Of a DNA stretch of 38,759 nt, positions 16,377 to 23,677 are shown one piece after another. Both the position numbers and the translations under genes were made by a program. This DNA is from Nocardiopsis alkaliphila YIM 80379 (GTDB taxonomy: Bacteria; Actinomycetota; Actinomycetes; Streptosporangiales; Streptosporangiaceae), in NCBI RefSeq assembly GCF_000341005.1, contig NZ_ANBD01000147.1, forward strand, positions 1 to 38,759. The letters run 5' to 3'. Each line of letters starts with the position of its first letter. The stretch's first letter is position 1. The notes below the pieces were generated by a model. That model was not told the origin of the DNA and made no database searches. It saw only the letters and a program-made list of their open reading frames with translations.

Positions 16377-17129
16377 TCAAGGCTCCTCGATCCGGTCTCC
16401 GGTGCCCACGTCGAACTCCGGGCCGGTGGGTTTGGTGCCGGTACACATGCCGGTGAGCCGGTGGAAGGCCACCCCGACCGCCCCGGTGGCGGCCTCCGAC
16501 GCCCAGTACTCGCGAACGGTCAGCCAGGTCCCGGTGCTCTCCAGCGCGGTCCGCCCCGAGCCCGGTAAGGGCCGTGGCCGGCCGGAGAAGTCGGTCCAGG
16601 GCACCGGGAGGACCGCCTCGCTCCCCGACAACTCTCGAGTGAGGGACATCGGCACCGCGCCCGGCAGGGTACGGCTGTGTTCGCCGCCGGGCCATCCTTG
16701 GAGTAGGAAGGAGCGGTCACGCGGACGCAGCCACCGCGGCAGATCCACGGGGTCGTCCGCGCTGATCCATCCGGCCTCGGCGAACTCCCCGATCCTGATC
16801 TGGGCGTGCGCGGCGAAGACCGACACCTCCAGGATCCGCCACCGATCGGTGTCCGGAGCCAAAGGTGGAGCCGACAGGTGGGCGGTGGGCGGGTGGTCCG
16901 AACGTCGCCAACGGCCTCCAGGGCAGGCTCCGGTGAGTCGGCCATCACCGAGTTCGGCCAACAACCACTGCGGCCCGGGAGGCTCTTGGCGCCCCGGGGC
17001 CGTGTCCAGGAGACGGCAGCGCGCGCCCCGAACGAACACGTCGTCCAGGACCTGGTCGATCTGCTCGGGGGTGAGTCGGTCGACTCGGACCCCCAGCGGA
17101 TCCGGGGGTCGGTGAGCGTGGCCGTTCAC
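16377..17129 (-). CDS. csx19: Csx19-like type III-D CRISPR-associated protein
   Basis: This 250-residue protein resembles Csx19 (TIGR03984). WLLAELGDGRLTGA lies in the N-terminal third. A beta-rich core around WRILEVSVFAAHAQIRIGEF and RSFLLQG follows. The C-terminus has LTVREYWASEAATGAVGVAFHRLTGM, matching the family pattern of vRxY...D...G.a.....RL. The start is GTG at 17129, overlapping the preceding stop by 4 nt (GTGA), with GAGGAGG just upstream. Csx19 is a structural component of III-D effector complexes rather than a RAMP. Its presence next to a Csx10-like gene is the main reason for calling this locus III-D. The similarity is by eye and moderate; a profile search would decide it. Confidence 0.68.
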   Translation of the reverse strand: MNGHAHRPPDPLGVRVDRLTPEQIDQVLDDVFVRGARCRLLDTAPGRQEPPGPQWLLAELGDGRLTGACPGGRWRRSDHPPTAHLSAPPLAPDTDRWRILEVSVFAAHAQIRIGEFAEAGWISADDPVDLPRWLRPRDRSFLLQGWPGGEHSRTLPGAVPMSLTRELSGSEAVLPVPWTDFSGRPRPLPGSGRTALESTGTWLTVREYWASEAATGAVGVAFHRLTGMCTGTKPTGPEFDVGTGDRIEEP

Positions 17130-18763
17130 CGGTTCCTCCTCTCGGTGAGGCGGCCGTGCAGTGTCCGCAACCAACCGCGTACCAGGCGGGCCTGCTCCCC
17201 TTCCGGGGTTTGCAGCACCGTCATCAGGTCCACGACGCGTCCCGATCCTTCCTCGGCGCCGCCCAGGGTCACCAGGACCGCCCGGGTCGCGGTGAGACGG
17301 CCGTTACCGCCGCCGGCGCCCGCCCCGAGGGTGTCCAGGGGAACCGTGGCCAACTCCCGTACCAGCAAGGCGAGCAGTCCGCGCACCGCGTCGTCGGGTT
17401 CGGTCACGTCCAGGACGACCTCGGCGGAGCCGCCGCAGTGCAGGTCGGTGGTGAAGAGTCGACCGTCCACGGCGTCACCGAACAGCGCGTCCACGGTCGA
17501 CCGTGTGGTGGTCAACGCCGAGCCGCCGGTCAAGGCCGGGGTGGCGCGCAACCGGATTCGTGAGGGGGTGGAGGACCTCCTTCCGTTGGCGTCGGCCCCC
17601 CACCAGTGTCCGTGCCAGTCTCGCCACCGCTCCGGTGGCCCACCCAGGTGTTCGGCGGCGTCCCGGACCAGGCGACCGCTCACCCGTTTGAACAGGGCGA
17701 ACAGGGCGGTATCCCCGAGGACGGGGCGGACCCGTACCCGGTCCCCCTCGGGCTCGCAGGCCACGGGACGACGACGGTGGGCCCGGTCCACCTCGGCGAG
17801 CCGGTCGGGTTCGGGGACGTCTCCGATCATGAGCAGGCCGGGACGCAGCCCTCGCGCCGCCGGGTCCGGCCCTTGGGAGAGGGGACCCGCCCGTTCGGCC
17901 ACGTGCAATTCCATCCGCAATTCGGCGCGGTGTCGTGGGTCGGGCGTGTCCGCACGGGCTCTGACGTGCGCGGCGGTGGCCGCCCGGCCGTGCTCGCGCA
18001 GCCGGATCTCCAAGAGTTCGGGCAACCCCTTGACGGAGGAGGCGTCGGTGAGCGCCTCGGTGGCCCGTCGGCGACGTTCGGCCCAGGTCCGTGCGTGGAA
18101 ACCGAACCATCCGTCGAGGTCGGTGAGGTCGTGACGACGCGCCGCCCAGTGGGTGGCCCGTACCGCGCCATGGCCGCGACCGGTGCGCCCTCCGATCCGT
18201 ATTCCGGGCCCTTCCCCCTCCAAGCCGCGAACCGCCAGGAGCAACAGGGTCAACAACCGTTCCTCCACGGCGCGCTCGGGCACCCATAGGCGCAGGTGAC
18301 AGACGAACGCCGTCCCGGCGGGCAAGACCTCCCACCGCCACATGCGCCCTGGGTGCACGGTTCCGGTGGCGGGGTCGACCCGGGTACCGACCCGTACCGT
18401 CACGTTCGTGTCCTCGGGCAACTCGGCGTGGGCGTCGTCCAGGTCCAGGGCACTGGCCACCGGAAGCGGATCGCCCTCGCCGAAGGCGGCGCGCCCGCTC
18501 CCGGTGCCGAACAACACGGCGGCGTCCGCGTGATCGGTACGCCCCGTCAGTTCGTGCCGCAGCAAGCCGGCCAGGGTGGTGGCGCGCAGCCGGGGCAGAC
18601 CACTGCGCGGATCGCGGTCCAAGGACAGGTCCACGTCGCCCTCGGCGGCGTGCCGGGGCGTGGCGCGGGCCGCACCGACGTGGGTGTCGGTGAGCAGACG
18701 CAATCGGACCGCGAACTCCCAGATCAGCGCGCACCTTTGGGGTCCGTCCAGGGTGTGGTTCAC
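17126..18763 (-). CDS. Tandem Cas7-Cas7 (Csm3-like) RAMP fusion protein
   Basis: This 545-residue protein contains two RAMP/Cas7 units. Unit 1 (about 10-215) has the Csm3 layout: LTDTHVGA, then an Asp-rich segment DVDLSLDRDPRSGLPRL (43-59) followed by TTLAGLLRHEL, and a glycine loop IGGRTGRGHGA (190-200). The Asp residues at 43-51 are candidates for target-RNA cleavage, as the Csm3 Asp is. Unit 2 (about 345-510) has FALFKRVSGRLVRD, a SALTTTRSTVDALFG segment and a glycine loop LGAGAGGGNGR (479-489). Fused Cas7 subunits form the backbone of III-D and III-E complexes, so a backbone role in the effector is likely. The GTG start overlaps the Csx10-like stop (GTGA), and its own stop overlaps the Csx19-like start. 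The linker (220-340) is unassigned. Confidence 0.78.
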   Translation of the reverse strand: MNHTLDGPQRCALIWEFAVRLRLLTDTHVGAARATPRHAAEGDVDLSLDRDPRSGLPRLRATTLAGLLRHELTGRTDHADAAVLFGTGSGRAAFGEGDPLPVASALDLDDAHAELPEDTNVTVRVGTRVDPATGTVHPGRMWRWEVLPAGTAFVCHLRLWVPERAVEERLLTLLLLAVRGLEGEGPGIRIGGRTGRGHGAVRATHWAARRHDLTDLDGWFGFHARTWAERRRRATEALTDASSVKGLPELLEIRLREHGRAATAAHVRARADTPDPRHRAELRMELHVAERAGPLSQGPDPAARGLRPGLLMIGDVPEPDRLAEVDRAHRRRPVACEPEGDRVRVRPVLGDTALFALFKRVSGRLVRDAAEHLGGPPERWRDWHGHWWGADANGRRSSTPSRIRLRATPALTGGSALTTTRSTVDALFGDAVDGRLFTTDLHCGGSAEVVLDVTEPDDAVRGLLALLVRELATVPLDTLGAGAGGGNGRLTATRAVLVTLGGAEEGSGRVVDLMTVLQTPEGEQARLVRGWLRTLHGRLTERRNR

Positions 18764-20568
18764 CGTGGGCCGCCCCGCTCGTGTTCGAGGTCCTCACCCA
18801 GCGCACGGGTCGCCTCCGCCATCCAGGAGGAGACCAACAGCAGACAGAGCCGGGACGCGGCGCGGCGTTCCCACTCTTGGGCCGCCTCCGAGAGCCCGCT
18901 CGAAGACCCGCTGTTCGGTAGGCCATCGGGACAGGTCAGGTCCACCGCGGCGATCGCACGGGCGTAAGCGGACCCGTGTGCCCCTTCGGGACGGTTGACA
19001 CCCCACCATCGGACGGCGGCCTCATCACCGGACAGGTCGCTCAGCCATCGGTGGACCGTGATTCGCAGGCCTCGGTGGGTCATGCGGGCGTGTTCCAGGG
19101 CCCGCACGGCCCGTTCGCGCAGTACCTTGTGCGCGCCCTCGGCCGGCTCCACCCCGGTCAGGGTCGCGCGCAGGGCGGTCAATGCCTCGTCCGGGGCGCG
19201 GTGCGGGTGGGCGACGACCTCGCGCAGCCTTCCCAGGAGGCTGGGGGTGAGCGGCCCCAATGTGGGGGCACAGGCCCGGGCCAGAGCCCGAGCGTGGTCG
19301 CGGACCGGTCGCGCGGCGGCGTTCCAGAGCAATGCGTCGTAGAGGAGGGCCACCTGCGGGTCGCGGCTCACCTGTCCTGGGTCGGGCTCTGGCAGCACCT
19401 CGCCGTCGGGCAGTGTCACCATCTCCCGCTGCCGGGTCGCTACGGGTTCGGAAGGTGCTGCGAACGGTTCGGGGGTGGGCGGGGGCGGGTCGAGTAGGAC
19501 GAACTGGCCGTACCCGTCGATCGCCCGTTCGCCCAGCGTGTGCGCCTCCAACTCCCGGACACCGGTGGTGCTCAGGGCCTCCCCCGAGCGCAGGCGCACC
19601 ACCGATCCCGCCGCCGCGGCCCAACGCTGGGCCATGGGTCCGCGATAACCACGGTGGTAGGCGCCCACGAGCACGGGTTCGACGTGAGCGGCCACCACGT
19701 CCACACGGGCATCGGGCCGGCAGCGCTCCCAGAGTTCGCGTACCGCCGGGACCAGGGCGTGCGGGCGATGCTGTCCCTGCGCGCCCACCAACAGCGCGGG
19801 TGAGAGCAGTAGCAGGTCCACGGCTTCACCGGCGGCCCGGGAACGGTCGGAGTGGGGCCAGGCGACCCGGTCCGGGGATAGCGGCCGTTCGGGGTCCACC
19901 GGTCCTACCTCGACCCCGCCGTGTGCGCGGGTGCCGCCAAAGCCCAGGGTGAGCGTCCCCCGGGCCTCCTCCAGCACCTGGAGAATCCGCTCGGCGAGTT
20001 CACGCAGGAAGGTGTGGTCGGGCCCGCGCAGTTGCCATCGCGCCTCGAAGACCTGGCCGGGGTCCAGGCTCGTGGTGTAGAAGGGCATCCCTCGTGGCGG
20101 TTCTTCCGAGCGGGAGCGGCCCAGGTAGCGCTCGACGGTGGTACGCACGGCGGCGCGCAGGGAGCGGTCGAGGGTGAGTGGGTCCCGGACCGCCCGGTAG
20201 GGCCGGCTCGGGTCGTCGGTGCCTCCGGCGAAGGCGTCCACGAGGGCGTGCCCGTCCTTACCCGGGGAGTACAGGTGAGCGGGTGGCGGGTGGGCGACCA
20301 CCTGGCCCCCGTCCCAGGCGTGTCGTTCGAGTCGAGGGTGGGCCGGGGCGAAGCGGACGTGTTCGCCGCGCGCCACCCACTCCGTCGACTCCCGTTCCCG
20401 CCCGGCCCTGGCCAGCGCCGCGGCCAGCATGCCCCGCTGGGCACGGCCGCTCACCACGGTGGCCGAAACCACGCGCAACGGGTCGAAGGAGGTGCGCACC
20501 GCGATCGAGTCGGTGAGGACGTACCTCAGCGGTAGGTAGGCGACGGCGGATGCTACGGGAGGGGTCAT
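18760..20568 (-). CDS. csx10: Csx10-like RAMP protein with helical C-terminal extension
   Basis: This 602-residue Cas5-type subunit probably caps the crRNA 5' tag in a III-D complex. RAMP unit 1 (about 1-225) starts LPLRYVLTDSIAVRT, has SGRAQRGMLAAAL (40-52) and ends in the loop LGFGGTRAHGG (208-218). RAMP unit 2 (about 250-365) ends in LGERAIDGYGQFVLL (345-359), the Csx10 hallmark. Residues 400-602 are an Ala/Arg-rich, apparently all-helical extension not expected in a plain Csx10; they could be a fused small subunit (Cas11/Csm2-like), which is otherwise missing. The ATG at 20568 has an excellent GGAGGAG site and overlaps the previous stop (ATGA). An upstream start at 20760 lies inside the neighbouring gene and is rejected. 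Confidence 0.76.
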   Translation of the reverse strand: MTPPVASAVAYLPLRYVLTDSIAVRTSFDPLRVVSATVVSGRAQRGMLAAALARAGRERESTEWVARGEHVRFAPAHPRLERHAWDGGQVVAHPPPAHLYSPGKDGHALVDAFAGGTDDPSRPYRAVRDPLTLDRSLRAAVRTTVERYLGRSRSEEPPRGMPFYTTSLDPGQVFEARWQLRGPDHTFLRELAERILQVLEEARGTLTLGFGGTRAHGGVEVGPVDPERPLSPDRVAWPHSDRSRAAGEAVDLLLLSPALLVGAQGQHRPHALVPAVRELWERCRPDARVDVVAAHVEPVLVGAYHRGYRGPMAQRWAAAAGSVVRLRSGEALSTTGVRELEAHTLGERAIDGYGQFVLLDPPPPTPEPFAAPSEPVATRQREMVTLPDGEVLPEPDPGQVSRDPQVALLYDALLWNAAARPVRDHARALARACAPTLGPLTPSLLGRLREVVAHPHRAPDEALTALRATLTGVEPAEGAHKVLRERAVRALEHARMTHRGLRITVHRWLSDLSGDEAAVRWWGVNRPEGAHGSAYARAIAAVDLTCPDGLPNSGSSSGLSEAAQEWERRAASRLCLLLVSSWMAEATRALGEDLEHERGGPR

Positions 20569-21269
20569 GGTCTCCTCCGACCGTTCCTCGTGGGAGCCGC
20601 CTCCGGCCCCGATCCGATTCCCGGAGCCCCGGCCAAGCGCAGGGTGGTGGCGTGCGGGTCCGGGTCCTGGGCCGTGGCCAGGCACACGTCCACCCGCCCT
20701 CGGCCACGTGTGGCCCTGAGTCCGATCTGGTCGGTGGCCAGGCATGCCATGGCCAGGCACCGCCAGTCCTCGGGCGCGGGTGGAACGGACCAGGCCAGGG
20801 GGGCGGTCAGCACCAGCCCCGGCAGCAGGACCCGGTTGGTGCGCAACCGCCCCGGTTCAGGCACCTGGTCGGGTCCGATCTCCACCCCCGACTCCAGGGT
20901 GGTGTAGGCATCGGTGATGGCGCGGCGCAGGGTGGAGCGCAAGGGTTCCGCGCGGCCGGCCAGGGCGTGGGCGACGGTGGCCCGAACACGATTCCCGGTG
21001 ACCGCGTGTCCCAGCCTCAAGATCCGGTCCGCCCCGTGGGAGCGGGCCCGACCGAAGATCCGGTCCGCCGCCTCACTCAGTTCGGGGGCCACGGTCAACG
21101 CGTCGACCGCTCCGGCCCGCAGGCGCGCCGCCAGCCGGTGGCGGGGCAGGTGGGGCAGTCCGTGCCCGTCGGTGACCACGTCCGTGTCCGCGCCCGTCCC
21201 GTCGGCGCTGGCGCCCACGAACAGAGCCGGTGAGACCAGGCGCACCACGATCCGATTCGGCGTGCTCAC
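20565..21269 (-). CDS. Short Cas7-like RAMP protein of the type III operon
   Basis: This 234-residue single RAMP unit is probably a Cas7/Csm3-type or related subunit. It begins with a hydrophobic strand (NRIVVRLVSPALFVGA). Next comes TDGHGLPHLPRHRLAARLR (33-51), which resembles the IPGSSLKG region of Csm3 with an Asp at 34 in the position of the cleaving residue. It ends in a glycine loop IGLRATRGRGR (182-192). The start is GTG at 21269, overlapping the Cas10 stop by 4 nt. The C-terminal 30 residues are Pro/Gly/Arg-rich and probably unstructured. The RAMP assignment is firm; which Cas7 or Cas5 role it plays is not. Confidence 0.72.
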   Translation of the reverse strand: MSTPNRIVVRLVSPALFVGASADGTGADTDVVTDGHGLPHLPRHRLAARLRAGAVDALTVAPELSEAADRIFGRARSHGADRILRLGHAVTGNRVRATVAHALAGRAEPLRSTLRRAITDAYTTLESGVEIGPDQVPEPGRLRTNRVLLPGLVLTAPLAWSVPPAPEDWRCLAMACLATDQIGLRATRGRGRVDVCLATAQDPDPHATTLRLAGAPGIGSGPEAAPTRNGRRRP

Positions 21270-23056
21270 CCGACACCACCCCCGGTGGGCACCGTGGTGG
21301 GCGCGTCGGTCCACCCCGGGTCCAGGTACAGGTCCATCACCTCGACCGCGTCCAACAGTTCACCGGGGGTCCACTCTGGGGGCAAGGCGACGGGGCGCCC
21401 GGTCACCTGGGCCCGGCGGGCCAGTTCGGGGGTGGGGTCGGCTCCCGATTCGAGCAAGGGGACCAGGGAGGAGATCAGCCAGCCGCGCCGGCGGGCGTCA
21501 CCGTCCAGGAACGATCCGCCCGTGCGCTCGTCCAGGTAACGGTCCAGGAAGCGGGAGAAGTCACCGCCGCTCATCGGTAGGGCGGTGCGCGGAGGATCGG
21601 CCCGACGGTCCGCCTCCAAGGCACGAAGGACCCGGTCCACCCCGTCCACGCGTGTCGTCCAGGCCACGGTGTGCTCCTCGGCGGCACCCGGGTCGTGTTC
21701 GGCCTTGGCCACCCGGTGTGTCTTGGCCGCTCGACACATCGCCTCGCACAGGTCGTATCCCAGTGACAGGGGTGCGCCGACCGGTTGCACCGCGATCCCG
21801 ACCCCCACGGTGGGGACGAAGGTGGTGTACTCGTGGCCTTTGGCGCGTACCGTACGCCCACCCGAACCGTGTGCGATCGCCAGGGCCCTATGCAGCGCCA
21901 TCCGGGGATCGGACGCGTCATCGATCCGCTCCGGGTCGGCGTCGAGCCAACCCAGCGCGTACCGCACCATGCCGAGCGCCAGGCGGGCGTCGCACAAGAC
22001 CGTGAGATCGTCCCCGGCGACCACGATGGGCCGTATCGGTAACCGGACCGGCCCCGATGGCTCATGATCCAGGGTGATGGGTCCCCCGGCTCCCGTTCCC
22101 GGTACGTGCGGAGGGACTCCGGGGTCGACCCTGACCATGGCGGCCACCGCCCGGACCAGGGCACGCGCCAACCCTTGGGTGAGTCCGGCGATCCTGGTGG
22201 ACAGAGTCCGTTGGGCCAGGGCGCCCGAGCCGGGGAGGGCGGGGTCCCCGGCACGTTCTCGGTACTCGCCCAGAATCGCGCCCAATCCGTTGACGTCCAG
22301 GTGCACCACCGCGACCCGGCTGAGGTCCCCGTGGTCACGGCCGAGCCGGTCCACCTCCATGGGCAGGGCCAGTTCGGCCGTTCCCGTCGCGGTGACCGCG
22401 TCCGTCAACCAGGCCCGGCCGTGCGCTCGGTGCCATCGACGTCCGATGCCTCGTGCCCGGGCCACGTCGGCGGCCACGCGTTCATGGACGCGGGTGTGGT
22501 CGGAGCGGCTGCTGTCGACCGACTCGGCCGGTGCCCCACTGACCGAGCACACCGCGGTGAGGCCGTAGCCGTGGGCGGGGGTGTGCAGCGCCGACATGTG
22601 GCGTCGAGCGCGGCGCAGACGCACCGGAAGTTCGTCCAATGCGGTGTCCAGGTCGGGGACGGCGCCTCGCCCTTCCCCTTCCGTCACCGTGAGCGTCTCG
22701 GGCCCGTAGGGCACGAACGCCACGACCGGGGTGAGGTCCCCGGCGCGGTCACGCAGCCTGCGGGTGTAGCGGGCGGTGAAGGTCCGGGCGGTCTCCAGGT
22801 CGGGCAGGACCATGGTGAGCGCACCACCGGCGTCGCGCAGGACCAGACAGTCCTGGGGCACCAGGTCGGCCACCCCATGGACGGGGTCGGAGGTGTCGGT
22901 GAGTTCGGCCACGAGCGCGGCTCGGCCGACCGCGTCCAGGATGCGGCGCCCGCTGTAGACGTAGGACTGAATGCCCCGCAGGTCCACACCGACGAGGACC
23001 CCGGCCGGCGGAGGCGGCCCGGCGACTCGTTCTCGGTGGGTGGGGGCGGGGGGCAC
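21266..23056 (-). CDS. cas10: Cas10-like protein without HD domain (AGDD palm)
   Basis: This 596-residue large subunit would make cyclic oligoadenylate when target RNA is bound. There is no N-terminal HD nuclease: the protein starts directly with a palm-like region (VLVGVDLRGIQSYVYSGRR, 20-38). A degenerate zinc-knuckle-like segment (VCSVSGAPAES, 169-179) follows. The catalytic palm has VVHLDVNGLGAIL (250-262, with D254) and VVAGDDLTVL (345-354), so the usual GGDD is AGDD with both Asp retained. The C-terminal quarter (about 400-596) includes a GGDFSRFLDRYL helix and a helical D4-like end. GTG at 23056 is chosen: AGGAGGAG lies about 9 nt upstream, and earlier starts give a low-complexity leader. 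It is the first gene of the operon and is coupled to the next by a GTGA overlap. Confidence 0.87.
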   Translation of the reverse strand: MPPAPTHRERVAGPPPPAGVLVGVDLRGIQSYVYSGRRILDAVGRAALVAELTDTSDPVHGVADLVPQDCLVLRDAGGALTMVLPDLETARTFTARYTRRLRDRAGDLTPVVAFVPYGPETLTVTEGEGRGAVPDLDTALDELPVRLRRARRHMSALHTPAHGYGLTAVCSVSGAPAESVDSSRSDHTRVHERVAADVARARGIGRRWHRAHGRAWLTDAVTATGTAELALPMEVDRLGRDHGDLSRVAVVHLDVNGLGAILGEYRERAGDPALPGSGALAQRTLSTRIAGLTQGLARALVRAVAAMVRVDPGVPPHVPGTGAGGPITLDHEPSGPVRLPIRPIVVAGDDLTVLCDARLALGMVRYALGWLDADPERIDDASDPRMALHRALAIAHGSGGRTVRAKGHEYTTFVPTVGVGIAVQPVGAPLSLGYDLCEAMCRAAKTHRVAKAEHDPGAAEEHTVAWTTRVDGVDRVLRALEADRRADPPRTALPMSGGDFSRFLDRYLDERTGGSFLDGDARRRGWLISSLVPLLESGADPTPELARRAQVTGRPVALPPEWTPGELLDAVEVMDLYLDPGWTDAPTTVPTGGGVG

Positions 23057-23366
23057 CGTGACGGACTCCTCCTGTAGGGGTGTCGCGTGCCCCAAGGCGC
23101 GGGCACGAGGTGGGCACCGCGAGGGCGACCCGTCCATCTCTCTCGGACAGCGGCCTTTGGTCCGCGTGACGGTACCGACGACACCACGGATACCAGGGGT
23201 CACACCGTGTCGTCACCTGGTTGGCCCCATCCGGTCATGCGGGGCCCGGGTGGACCCCCGACGAATGGCCACTGTCCGAGAGAACCCGATGACGGACGTG
23301 CTCGTCCCCGCCGTCCCTGGACGCTCAGCGGCGCCCGCCGCGTGCCTCATCCGAGAAAGGCCTCCG

Positions 23367-23555
23367 ATGTCGACGCCCCATCCGCACCCACGCGAACCAC
23401 TCGGGTCGTCCGAGCGCGAGCGTCCTTCCGCCACCAAGCACACCGGTTCCGTCCTGACACCGTATGACCTTGCGCCGCACCTGCGTGAACTGGCCCGTTC
23501 GCTACGTGAACCTCGCCGTGGGCACGGCCGCACCTGGATCGAAGGACCTTCCTGA
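23367..23555 (+). CDS. Possible small protein between cas6 and cas10
   Basis: A 62-residue ORF begins with ATG (MSTPHPHPREP) after an AAAGG site 7 nt upstream. It ends with LTPYDLAPHLRELARSLREPRRGHGRTW, a helix-like amphipathic segment. It runs opposite to the cas genes, and the cas6/cas10 gap is long enough to need an explanation. Against it: GC-rich DNA gives many open frames of this size, and the N-terminal half is of low complexity. Not recognised; weak call. Confidence 0.22.
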   Translation: MSTPHPHPREPLGSSERERPSATKHTGSVLTPYDLAPHLRELARSLREPRRGHGRTWIEGPS

Positions 23556-23631
23556 GGACGAAGGCATCGGCTCCCACCCCGTTCACCGGAGGGGGCCGAA
23601 CCGACGGCGCCCCGGCGTCCACGGTGGAGGG

Positions 23632-23667
23632 GCCGGTCCCCGCCCCCGTCCTCGGGCGGGGACCGGC
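23632..23667 (-). terminator. Strong hairpin terminator after cas6
   Basis: A perfect 14-bp stem (23632-23645 with 23654-23667) with an 8-nt loop starts 10 nt beyond the cas6 stop. It should end cas6 transcription before the cas10 operon and may act in both directions. Confidence 0.78.
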
Positions 23668-23677
23668 GGTCCGTGGG

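Larger units (their letters stand above)
23057..23677. other. Intergenic region between cas6 and cas10
   Basis: These 621 nt hold the strong terminator after cas6 (23632-23667) and presumably the promoter of the cas10 operon. One possible short plus-strand ORF (23367-23555) lies within. I looked for CRISPR-type direct repeats and saw none. No consensus promoter is obvious for the minus strand. Confidence 0.5.

Noticed and set aside
16375-16695. N-terminal extension of the TIGR03986-like gene
   Set aside because: It would overlap the Csx19-like gene by about 300 nt; the GTG at 16374 has a well-placed ribosome-binding site.
13480-17115. 1211-codon open frame on the plus strand
   Set aside because: Pro/Arg/Gly-rich shadow opposite the TIGR03986-like and Csx19-like genes and overlapping the 13004-14152 gene in another frame; no domain is seen.
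20569-20760. N-terminal extension of the Csx10-like gene
   Set aside because: Low-complexity His/Pro/Gly sequence inside the preceding gene; ATG 20568 has GGAGGAG and an ATGA overlap.
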